This document shows, in pieces, positions 17,069-24,112 of a DNA stretch of 64,000 nt; the stretch's first letter is position 1, and each line of letters begins with the position of its first letter. The DNA is from Pseudomonas graminis (lineage in GTDB: Bacteria > Pseudomonadota > Gammaproteobacteria > Pseudomonadales > Pseudomonadaceae), in NCBI RefSeq assembly GCF_004364335.1, contig NZ_SOCR01000005.1, positions 1-64,000 on the forward strand, in the 5' to 3' direction. Position numbers and translations under genes: made by a program. The notes under the pieces are model-generated. The model searched no databases. It saw nothing but the letters and a program-made list of their open reading frames with translations, and had not been told where the DNA came from.

Positions 17069-17123
17069 GGTCGCACTTCTCCAGTCGCATAAACCACCCA
17101 ATTAAAAATCAACAGGTATAACG

Positions 17124-17139
17124 CCAGCTTTGAAGCTGG
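17124..17139. promoter_or_regulatory. Inverted repeat in the czcC leader
   Basis: CCAGCTT-TG-AAGCTGG is a perfect 7-bp inverted repeat 56 bp upstream of the czcC GTG start. It could be an operator or a leader hairpin; nothing decides between these. Confidence 0.35.
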
Positions 17140-17190
17140 ATTTGATGGGCGGACTTTATGTAATAGGAGTTATCAGAGGGATGACTGGAA

Positions 17191-17206
17191 AATTACAATT
17201 ACGTTA
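17191..17206 (-). promoter_or_regulatory. Putative metal-response box 3 (CzcR-like motif)
   Basis: On the minus strand the site reads TAACGTAATTGTAATT, 123 bp upstream of czcC. It contains a GTAATT direct repeat with 6-bp spacing. It shares 13 of 16 positions with the box at 9841-9856. Its orientation toward czcCBA fits CzcR activation of the efflux operon. Confidence 0.55.
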
Positions 17207-17407
17207 TCTACGAAAACGAAAAATCTTTTGAAACTACAATCTCGAGCCGACGTGTTTAAGCCTTGACTGAAACGTGCTGCAACATGTGCACACTTGCACT
17301 TTTTAAGGGAACCTCGTGAGTGTTGAATTACTGAAGTCGGCACTGCGTGGGAGATGCGACATAACGTCGCCATACCCCGATAACCCAGGCTTTTCGGCTG
17401 GCCATGC

Positions 17408-17438
17408 TTGACCCTGTAGCGACTACAGGGATGAGAAT
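17408..17438 (+). promoter_or_regulatory. MerR/CadR-type promoter and operator of czcRS
   Basis: The -35 hexamer TTGACC (17408-17413) is followed by a 19-bp spacer and a possible -10 GAGAAT (17433-17438). Within the spacer lies the near-perfect dyad CCCTGTAGCGACTACAGGG (17412-17430), closely resembling the operator of Cd/Pb-sensing MerR regulators (CadR/PbrR). An overlong spacer with a centred dyad is the hallmark of MerR-type promoters. It reads toward czcR, 112 bp away. No cadR gene is in the window. Confidence 0.75.
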
Positions 17439-17549
17439 TTGCCTTGCATCCAGAGGGTTGTGAAAAATTCGTCGATAAAACTATAGAAAAATAGTGACCC
17501 AACGACGTATTTGGCAACTGACTACTTAATTCAAACAGGAACTTCCGTC

Positions 17550-18224
17550 ATGCGAATCCTTGTTGTAGAGGACGAGCCTAAAACTGCCGAGTATATGCAT
17601 CAGGGACTCACCGAGAGCGGTTATGTAGTTGATGTCGCCAATACCGGCCTCGATGGCCTCTGTCTCGCTCAGCACCAGGCATACGATATTGTGATACTGG
17701 ATGTAAACTTGCCAGAAATGGAGGGCTGGGAGGTGCTGGCCCGGCTGCGAGAAACAAGTAACACCCGAGTGATGATGGTGACCGCTCGCGGGCGGCTCGA
17801 TGAAAAAGTCCGAGGCCTGGAAATGGGAGCCGACGACTATTTGGTCAAGCCTTTCGAGTTTCCAGAACTGCTCGCACGGGTTCGTACCTTGATGCGCCGG
17901 AGTGAACAAGCCGGGCTACCTGAAGTGCTGCGCGTCGGCGACCTTGAACTGGATCAAGGCAGGCACAGAGCGTTCAGGGGCACTCGGCGCATCGATCTGA
18001 CGACTAAGGAATTCGCGCTGCTGCACGTGCTCATGCGACATAGCGGAGAGGTGATGTCGCGGACTCAGATCATCTCCCTGGTGTGGGACATGAATTTTGA
18101 CTGCGATACCAATGTCGTCGAGGTATCGATCAGACGGCTAAGGGCCAAGATTGACGATCCGTTTGATCAGAAGTTGATTCATACCCTTCGCGGGGTTGGC
18201 TACGTGTTGGAAGCTCGCGAATGA
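17550..18224 (+). CDS. czcR: CzcR-type heavy-metal response regulator
   Basis: OmpR/PhoB-family DNA-binding regulator, 224 residues from ATG 17550 with AGGA 9 bases upstream; an upstream in-frame start at 17511 has no site. The receiver domain (1-115) has the acidic pocket EDEP, phospho-acceptor Asp51 ([14 protein letters not shown]), MVTARG and LVKPF. The C-terminal winged helix (about 130-222) has [19 protein letters not shown] and [14 protein letters not shown]. It is coupled to czcS by a 4-bp ATGA overlap. Adjacency to czcCBA makes it the likely activator of efflux. CopR/CusR are close relatives, so the symbol rests on context. Confidence 0.9.
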   Translation: MRILVVEDEPKTAEYMHQGLTESGYVVDVANTGLDGLCLAQHQAYDIVILDVNLPEMEGWEVLARLRETSNTRVMMVTARGRLDEKVRGLEMGADDYLVKPFEFPELLARVRTLMRRSEQAGLPEVLRVGDLELDQGRHRAFRGTRRIDLTTKEFALLHVLMRHSGEVMSRTQIISLVWDMNFDCDTNVVEVSIRRLRAKIDDPFDQKLIHTLRGVGYVLEARE

Positions 18225-19612
18225 AACCCACGCGACTCTCGACGAAACTCGGCATCACTGTCACAGCGATGAGTGCTGTATTGGCATTGGTCATGGCGAC
18301 GTTTGCCTACGCATCCATTTCGCGCCAGTTGGATGTCCAGGCAAAAGATGGACTGACCGAGAAGTTGGCGCAGGTTGAACACAGTCTCGCCGAAAGCTCG
18401 GCAACGGCAGCAGACATCGTGCTTCATCCCCATAACCTGCGTGACCAAATCGTCGGTCACGACAATTTGACCCTCGCCATCATGGACTCAAGCGTTCCGC
18501 GAAAGCAGCTGCTGATCCTTGGAAGCGATGACGCGGTCGAGTTACCAATACCCAAAACAGGGAGCCTATCCCTGGAGTTCCAGCGGCTGGATTCCTCCGA
18601 CGGCCATGAATTGTTGATGGCGCAGAAGCTGATTCGCCTCAAAAATGACCAACAGATTCTGGTGATGCTGACCCTCGACAGAAAAAGTGATGTCACCTTA
18701 CTCAACGCTTATGTGAAATCCACGCTGATCGCATTGCCTTTTATTTTGCTCCTGGTGGGTGGCTGCGCATGGTGGGTAGTTCATCGCGGACTCAAACCAC
18801 TCAGGGCATTTCGCAAAGTTGCAGAGCGGGTATCGGCCCGCGACCTCTCGCACAGAATGAAGGTACACGGTCTGCCTGAAGAACTGAGTGACCTGGCTCA
18901 TGCGGTTAATTTCATGCTGCACCGATTGGACGGCGACGTTCAGCAGCTCGCCCAGTTCTCGGACGATCTGGCACATGAACTGCGCTCGCCGATGAATAAT
19001 CTGATGGGCACCGCCCAAGTGACTCTGTCCAGGGAGAGGCCTCCGGCGGAATACAAGCAAGTACTTGAATCGTGTACCGAAGAGCTTGAGCGCCTGTCTC
19101 GCATGGTCTCCCAGATGCTGTTTTTAGCCAGCGTCAGCCAACCCTCTGCGCCGTTGACTTTCAGTTCAATTGATCTGCGAGAAGAAGCAGAAAAGGTCGC
19201 GGAGCTTTTTGCGATGTCAGCGGAAGAAAAGAAGATGTCCGTTGTGGTGCAGGGAGATGCAAAGGTCTCCGGTGATCGTCTGATGATCCAGCGCGCCATT
19301 TCAAATCTACTGTCGAATGCCATCAGACACGGGACAGCCGGCACTCCCGTTACGCTCAGCCTTTCAACCCTGAAAGAGGAAGTTTCGCTGGCTGTACGTA
19401 ATGCAGGAGAGGGGATTGAAGCGGAACACCTACCTCGCCTGTTTGATCGCTTCTACAGGGTTCATGCCAGCCGCTCCCGGCAGCAAGGCGGGACAGGGTT
19501 GGGGCTTGCCATCGTGCGCTCGATCATGAGCTTGCACGAAGGACGCGTAGCGGTTGAAAGTAAACCTGGGGCCATCACAACGTTCAGCCTGATCTTTCCT
19601 ATTCCCGCTTAG
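18221..19612 (+). CDS. czcS: CzcS-type heavy-metal sensor histidine kinase
   Basis: 463 residues. TM1 is at about 11-31 and TM2 at about 167-187, enclosing a periplasmic metal-sensing loop with scattered His and Asp residues. HAMP covers about 188-241. The dimerisation H-box is [17 protein letters not shown] with phospho-His252. The ATPase domain has the N-box [14 protein letters not shown]-box [16 protein letters not shown] and G-box [14 protein letters not shown]. The layout is that of the heavy-metal sensor kinase family (CusS/CzcS). The start overlaps the czcR stop, so both come from one message initiated at the MerR-type promoter. Confidence 0.92.
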   Translation: MKPTRLSTKLGITVTAMSAVLALVMATFAYASISRQLDVQAKDGLTEKLAQVEHSLAESSATAADIVLHPHNLRDQIVGHDNLTLAIMDSSVPRKQLLILGSDDAVELPIPKTGSLSLEFQRLDSSDGHELLMAQKLIRLKNDQQILVMLTLDRKSDVTLLNAYVKSTLIALPFILLLVGGCAWWVVHRGLKPLRAFRKVAERVSARDLSHRMKVHGLPEELSDLAHAVNFMLHRLDGDVQQLAQFSDDLAHELRSPMNNLMGTAQVTLSRERPPAEYKQVLESCTEELERLSRMVSQMLFLASVSQPSAPLTFSSIDLREEAEKVAELFAMSAEEKKMSVVVQGDAKVSGDRLMIQRAISNLLSNAIRHGTAGTPVTLSLSTLKEEVSLAVRNAGEGIEAEHLPRLFDRFYRVHASRSRQQGGTGLGLAIVRSIMSLHEGRVAVESKPGAITTFSLIFPIPA

Positions 19613-19813
19613 ATCAACGCTGCCCTTTTTAGGGCAGTAGACACCAACGGGCACCGCTCTCGGTATGCCATCACGCTGATGAAGACGCCTGGAAACAACT
19701 CGACGCGGCTCAGCATTCATTGGTAACACATTCAATTTGCCCATCAGGTCTACCCTCGGTGAGGCTACGCGCGCGCTCCCCTCTACCCTTTTCCGCCTTG
19801 AGTAGCATCAGCC

Positions 19814-20266
19814 ATGAATTCATTTAGAAAGACCGTCCAAGTCATTGCCGCCGCGACAGCGCTAAGTGCCGCCTCATTGGTACAGGCAGCGCAATCAATA
19901 GACGTGTATAGGGACCCCAACTGTGGCTGCTGCACCAAGTGGATCGCTTATCTGAAAGAGAACGGCTACGCGGTGGTCGACCACCTTGAAGACAACATGA
20001 GCGCTGTAAAGGAGAAGTTCGGTGTGCCCGGCAATCTAGGCTCGTGCCACACCGGGGTTGTAAACGGAAAGTTTGTTGAAGGCCATGTTCCCGTCGCGCA
20101 AATTGCGGAACTAAGCCAACGAGCTGATCTGGTGGGGGTAGCAGCTCCTGGTATGCCCATGGGTTCACCAGGAATGGAGTCAGGCGATCGGCGCAGCGCT
20201 CACCAGATCATTGGCGTGACCAAGTCAGGGGAAGAGACGGTTCTGGCTGACTTTCCGGCCCGCTAG
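19814..20266 (+). CDS. DUF411 periplasmic metal-binding protein
   Basis: 150 residues with a signal peptide (ending near LVQA, residue 25) and a DUF411 domain: IDVYRDPNCGCCTKWIAYLKENGYAVVDH. The CGCC motif is at about 37-40, with a distal SCHTGVV. The thioredoxin-like core with CxCC and Cys-His suggests metal binding or redox handling in the periplasm; the family recurs in copper and multi-metal clusters. The C-terminus has a Met-rich stretch (APGMPMGSPGMESGD), also a possible soft-metal ligand. It lies 201 bp after czcS with no clear terminator except a weak hairpin at 19620-19637. Precise role unknown. Confidence 0.85.
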   Translation: MNSFRKTVQVIAAATALSAASLVQAAQSIDVYRDPNCGCCTKWIAYLKENGYAVVDHLEDNMSAVKEKFGVPGNLGSCHTGVVNGKFVEGHVPVAQIAELSQRADLVGVAAPGMPMGSPGMESGDRRSAHQIIGVTKSGEETVLADFPAR

Positions 20267-20372
20267 CGGTTCCGGAAAATACCCCAGACGCTTGCTCAAG
20301 GAGAGTAAGTCGTGAATCGCCCGTCGCGCCCGCAGGAATCTGCTTGAACCAATCCGCGCCGTCTGCGGACTT

Positions 20373-20459
20373 GCAGGAGCGCGCTTGCCCGCGACTGCAG
20401 TGAGTCATCCAACATGGATGGCACAGACAGATCGCTTTCGCGGGCAAGCGCGCTCCTAC
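20373..20459. repeat. REPIN, family A
   Basis: The inverted arms GCAGGAGCGCGCTTGCCCGC (from 20373) and GCGGGCAAGCGCGCTCCTAC (ending about 20459) enclose a loop of about 45 bp. This starts the 375-bp gene-free gap between the DUF411 and DUF4399 genes. Confidence 0.85.
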
Positions 20460-20502
20460 ACGGGATCGCGTCGAGACACGCCTGTGCGGCGTACCTCCAT
20501 CC

Positions 20503-20589
20503 GTAGAAGCCAGCTTGCTGGCGAAGGGGTGTTTTCATGCACCATTGATGCATCTGGTCTGACTCCTTCGCCAGCAAGCCGGCTCCTAC
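20503..20589. repeat. REPIN, family B
   Basis: Arms GTAGAAGCCAGCTTGCTGGC and GCCAGCAAGCCGGCTCCTAC, in inverted orientation, lie 43 bp beyond the family A REPIN. The two families sit side by side and mark the right edge of the metal segment. Confidence 0.85.
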
Positions 20590-20641
20590 GAATTCACATC
20601 AGCCATGCGACGGCGGACTCCATGGCATCTGCGGATACGCG

Positions 20642-21079
20642 TTATTTGACCGTGATGGTGATCTTCTGTGACTCGACCGGCGGGTTCAGTGGCACGTGAT
20701 TCTTGTCGCCCACCAGCAGTTGCAGGGTGTGCTGACCCGGCGTGAGGTTCAGCTCGGTTTCAGTCTGACCCTTGCCGAAGTGGCGGATGTTGTCGGTGTT
20801 CGGCAGCGGCGCGGTCATGTCGGGCTGGTCCTTGACGTCGATCAGCAGGTGATGATGGCCGGTGTCCGGAACGTCAACGCCGGCCGGGGCGACGCCCATG
20901 CCCTTGAGGCCGAACTGCACCTTGAACGCGCCATTGACGGTCGCGCCGTCTTTGGGCGAGATGATGTAAACCTCGGCGCCTGCCGGCGATGCCGTGCGAG
21001 GGATGTCGGCGGCCTGCGCCAGGAAGCTCGACCCCAGCAGCAGTCCGGTCAGGGCAGTTCTCGCGAATAACGTCTTCAT
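20642..21079 (-). CDS. DUF4399 periplasmic protein
   Basis: 145 residues with a signal peptide (MKTLFARTALTGLLLGSSFLAQA, cleavage near residue 23) and one DUF4399 domain: GAEVYIISPKDGATVNGAFKVQFGLKGMGVAPAG, followed by the conserved His cluster DTGHHHLLID and LTPGQHTLQLLVGDKNHVPLNPPV. The HHH motif resembles metal-site triads, but no function is assigned to the family. It appears monocistronic. The 180 bp between it and the next gene contain no recognisable feature beyond space for a promoter. Confidence 0.85.
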   Translation of the reverse strand: MKTLFARTALTGLLLGSSFLAQAADIPRTASPAGAEVYIISPKDGATVNGAFKVQFGLKGMGVAPAGVDVPDTGHHHLLIDVKDQPDMTAPLPNTDNIRHFGKGQTETELNLTPGQHTLQLLVGDKNHVPLNPPVESQKITITVK

Positions 21080-21259
21080 GATCTCTCCGTTTTTATCGAT
21101 GTGCGATTGGCGGGTTCGGGAGTCGAAGCCTCTTCATCCCGACAGGCAAACGCTCAGGAACGACCTTTACCTTAGCTGCGGTTGGCCGCGAAGTATTTCG
21201 CTGAGTGACTGCATGTAGAAGATTTCATGTTGGGCCGATGCAGACAGACAGGAAGCCAG

Positions 21260-21898
21260 TTACAACTCGAACGGCTCGTTCCCACGCCGCCTGAACCATC
21301 CGGTCAGTGACAGGCGCTCGCGGGTCGACGGCATGACTTCATGGGGCATGTCGCCCGAGAGGAACACCACCAGGCAGCCGCCGGTGGGCTGCACGTCGTA
21401 CTCGACGCCGTCCTTGAGGTACATGCGCAACTGGCCGCCATGCTCCGGCAACCAGCCGTCGTTGAGGTAGACGACCGCCGAGACCATGCGTTTGTCGTCA
21501 TCGCGAAAGCGGTCTACATGCTTGAGGTAGAAGGCTCCGGGCGGATAGAGCGCGAAGTGGCTTTCGTAATCCTCAAGGCCCAGAAACAGGCCTCGGTTCA
21601 GCGCCTGACGCAGGCTCTCCATCAGGTCCAGATAGCGATCGCACGGCTCGGCCTGCCCCGCTTCCAGCCACTGAATGTGATCGCCACGAATCCCCTCGCG
21701 AACCTCTTGAGCCGGCCCGCGCCCCACAGCAGCAGGCGCGAGCTCACCCTGAACAGCACGCGTGCGGCATTCAAGCGCCAGCTCACGGGTCAGGGTGTCG
21801 GGCAGGAAGATGTTCTGCTGCGACCAGCCACGCTCGGCCAGGTCGTCGACAATTCGCAACAGCAGCGGGTGATCAGGGGATATGCGCATGGCGCGCAT
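21260..21898 (-). CDS. 2-oxoglutarate/Fe(II)-dependent oxygenase (PKHD/prolyl-4-hydroxylase-like)
   Basis: About 212 residues. The facial triad is visible: YLKHVDRF gives His and Asp, MPHEVMPS gives the distal His, and the 2-oxoglutarate-binding Arg is in RERLSLTGWF. HYVD-like and GGQLRMYL strands fit the double-stranded beta-helix of the P4H-like oxygenase family. The substrate is unknown; protein hydroxylation is common for relatives. Three in-frame ATGs (21907, 21898, 21889) precede RISPDHPLLL and none has a strong ribosome site, so the start is uncertain by up to six codons. Confidence 0.82.
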   Translation of the reverse strand: MRAMRISPDHPLLLRIVDDLAERGWSQQNIFLPDTLTRELALECRTRAVQGELAPAAVGRGPAQEVREGIRGDHIQWLEAGQAEPCDRYLDLMESLRQALNRGLFLGLEDYESHFALYPPGAFYLKHVDRFRDDDKRMVSAVVYLNDGWLPEHGGQLRMYLKDGVEYDVQPTGGCLVVFLSGDMPHEVMPSTRERLSLTGWFRRRGNEPFEL

Positions 21899-22093
21899 AG
21901 TATCCATACGCCGATTAATCCGACAGGGCCTGCAGTCCGGGGAATGAGGAATATTTTTGCGGGTTTGATTACGCCCGGCGGTTTTGCCCGACCACTGATC
22001 GAACCCACGGTTTTTAGCGGGGTCTGGCAAGTGTTAACTCGACAAATCCCCGCTGCCCCACCGAGAATGGCGGCCTGCCGACAGGAGTCTCTA

Positions 22094-22834
22094 ATGCGCC
22101 GTCTGTTTTTCCTGCTGTTGATGTTCTGCACTTTGCCCGCTTGGGCAGACGGCCACGATCAGCTGTACAAGCTCGCCGGCTGGCCGGAACAACGCGCTCA
22201 TTTTGTCGATGCCTTGAAAGCCGCGCAGCAGCGTTACCGCAACAGCCTTCCACCGGCCGTGTTCGACGCTCTGGTGAGCAACAGCAATCAGCGTTTTGCC
22301 CCGCAGGCGATGGACCAGCGCGGGGAGCAAATGCTGCGCCAGACGCTGCAGGACCCGAACCCTGCACTGCAGTTTTTCCAGTCGGCCCTGGGCCGCAAGA
22401 TCGTCAACGCCGAGCTCACCGCGACGCGCCCGGATCAACTGGCCAAAAACGCTCAAGGCCTGCCGCACATCCAGGCGGACGACAATCGTCTGCTGATCAT
22501 CGGCCACCTGGCCAACGCCCTTCCCGCCAAGGAAGCCGGCGCCGAGGTCAGCATGGCGATTGCGGGCGTCGCCGCCGACAGCCTGAGTTCGATGATTCCA
22601 GGCCTGATGGGCGGCGGCACGACCCAGGCCATGCTCGACAGTCAGCGTCAGCGGCTCATGGGGCAGATCGGCAAGGACGTGAACAACACGCTGCTTTATG
22701 TATACCGCGACCTGTCGGACGGCGAGCTGGACGAGTTCGCCACCTTTGCCGAGTCCAACGAAGGCAAGGCCTATTACAAGGCGGCGCTGGCAGCAGTTCG
22801 CGCGGGATTGGCGGTTGGGCAGAACGTAAAGTAG
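22094..22834 (+). CDS. DUF2059 secreted protein
   Basis: 246 residues, signal peptide MRRLFFLLLMFCTLPAWA (cleavage near residue 18), then an alpha-helical protein. The C-terminal DUF2059-like segment contains TLLYVYRDLSDGELDEFATFAESNEGKAYYKAALAAV, matching the family core (YRdls-d-EL-e-l-FY-s-p-Gka). ATG 22094 is preceded by ACAGGAG. It is divergent from the oxygenase gene, with a 195-bp gap. No function is established for the family. Confidence 0.82.
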   Translation: MRRLFFLLLMFCTLPAWADGHDQLYKLAGWPEQRAHFVDALKAAQQRYRNSLPPAVFDALVSNSNQRFAPQAMDQRGEQMLRQTLQDPNPALQFFQSALGRKIVNAELTATRPDQLAKNAQGLPHIQADDNRLLIIGHLANALPAKEAGAEVSMAIAGVAADSLSSMIPGLMGGGTTQAMLDSQRQRLMGQIGKDVNNTLLYVYRDLSDGELDEFATFAESNEGKAYYKAALAAVRAGLAVGQNVK

Positions 22835-22857
22835 CTGTTATCGCTGCTGCAGGAAGC

Positions 22858-22989
22858 GTAGGAGCGTGGCTTGTCCCGCGATCGGGCGGGAACCGGCCGC
22901 AAGTTCGTAAACCCAATCATCCTGATACACCGCAATCACCGCAGTTGCTACCGCTGCGTGGGAGATCGCGGGACAAGCCACGCTCCTAC
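22858..22989. repeat. REPIN-like inverted repeat, family D
   Basis: A perfect 25-bp inverted pair occupies 22858-22882 and 22965-22989, with core GGAGCGTGGCTTGTCCCGCG, and an 82-bp loop. It fills the convergent gap between the DUF2059 and hydrolase genes and probably doubles as a transcript-end structure. Confidence 0.85.
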
Positions 22990-23006
22990 AGATTGCATAG
23001 CTTGCC

Positions 23007-23948
23007 CTACCCCATTCGCTGCGTCAGAAACTCAAAAAACCTTGCCCGCAGCTCGGGTGACTCGTTCGCCAGATGGTGCCGCGCTTCGTGCAGCATGAAA
23101 ATCTGCGGCTCAGCGAACTTGCTCTTGAGCACCGGCAGATTGTGTTTCCAGTCCACGGTCGTGTCTGACTCGCCCTGCACGATCAGCGGGCGGCGACAGC
23201 TTCGCGGCGCACGTTCGATACGCTCGATCCATTTGGCCAGCGCGCCCACCCAGACTGTCGGCAGGCGTCGCGGCTGCAACGGATCCGCCAGCAAGAAAGG
23301 CAGAAAGGTCGGGGCGTTTGAGTTTTCGCTGAAGCGCCGGTCAATGGCTTTGACGAAGCCGCGCAGCAGGTAATAGCTGAGTTTCGACAAGGCCCAGCCA
23401 CGCGGCCGCACCAGCGGCGCCAGCAGGATGATCTGGCCCTGCGCCGGGCTTGCGTCGCCGTGATGCAGCACGTGGTCGATGACAATCGCGCCGCCGGTGC
23501 TTTGCCCGCACAGGTGCCACGGCTGCGGCAGGTTGAGGCTCTCGGCTTCCACAAAAAGCCGATCAAGCACTGCCTGATATTCCGCGAAGTCAGTAATGCT
23601 TGCCCGCGCCCCACTGGACAGTCCATGGCCCGGCAAGTCGCAGGCAATCACCGCCAGTCCAAGGCCCAGCGCCCAGTCGATGACGTGTCGATACAGCCCG
23701 ACGTGATCGTAAAACCCGTGCATCAGCACCAGCGTGCCAACCGGCTGTTCGGGCATCCACAGCTGCGTGACGATGTCGTAACCGCCCACTTCAACGCGCC
23801 CGATCCGGCTGCTGATCGACCCATTCCGGCCAAGCGCGTTCAGGCCGTAGAAGCGCTGATAAGCCTGGGCCTCTTCAGATAGCGTTTGCGACGCGCTCAA
23901 GGGCAACAGCTCAGCACGCAGGTGATCGGGGTCGAACGTGTCGGACAT
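23007..23948 (-). CDS. Alpha/beta hydrolase (monoacylglycerol lipase/lysophospholipase-like)
   Basis: 313 residues from ATG 23946-23948 (MSDTFDPDHLRAELL). Hydrolase_4-type fold: oxyanion-hole segment LVLMHGFYDHVGLY (about 74-87), DLPGHGLSSG, nucleophile elbow CGQSTGG with Ser150, acid in VQGESDTTVDWKHN and catalytic His in LHEARHHLANES near the C-terminus. There is no signal peptide, so it is cytoplasmic. Likely an esterase or lipase of medium-chain lipids; the substrate cannot be set. It is divergent from the penicillin-acylase gene, with a 164-bp spacer. Confidence 0.85.
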   Translation of the reverse strand: MSDTFDPDHLRAELLPLSASQTLSEEAQAYQRFYGLNALGRNGSISSRIGRVEVGGYDIVTQLWMPEQPVGTLVLMHGFYDHVGLYRHVIDWALGLGLAVIACDLPGHGLSSGARASITDFAEYQAVLDRLFVEAESLNLPQPWHLCGQSTGGAIVIDHVLHHGDASPAQGQIILLAPLVRPRGWALSKLSYYLLRGFVKAIDRRFSENSNAPTFLPFLLADPLQPRRLPTVWVGALAKWIERIERAPRSCRRPLIVQGESDTTVDWKHNLPVLKSKFAEPQIFMLHEARHHLANESPELRARFFEFLTQRMG

Positions 23949-24112
23949 CGGAATTCCAGATGAGGGGTGTGTAGGAAGCGGCCGCACGGAAGTGTCATCT
24001 GTCCGCTGCGGCGTGGCAAGGTACGCCGCCTAAATCCATGAGCGGCCGTCTACCCAGTCGCGAGACAAATCTGTAGCCTGCAAAACTTTCCGATTCTCAT
24101 TTGAGCCCCTGG

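Noticed and set aside
17099..17101. TTG as start of czcC
   Set aside because: The GTG at 17066-17068 has a well-spaced GGAGAAG; the TTG lies upstream without one.
17173..17517. 114-codon open frame in the czcC-czcR intergenic region
   Set aside because: It runs through the MerR-type promoter and the putative CzcR box and shows no coding features.
22141..23373. 410-codon open frame overlapping the DUF2059 gene and the hydrolase gene
   Set aside because: It is an out-of-frame reading of two real genes, spans the REPIN and is Arg/Pro-rich.
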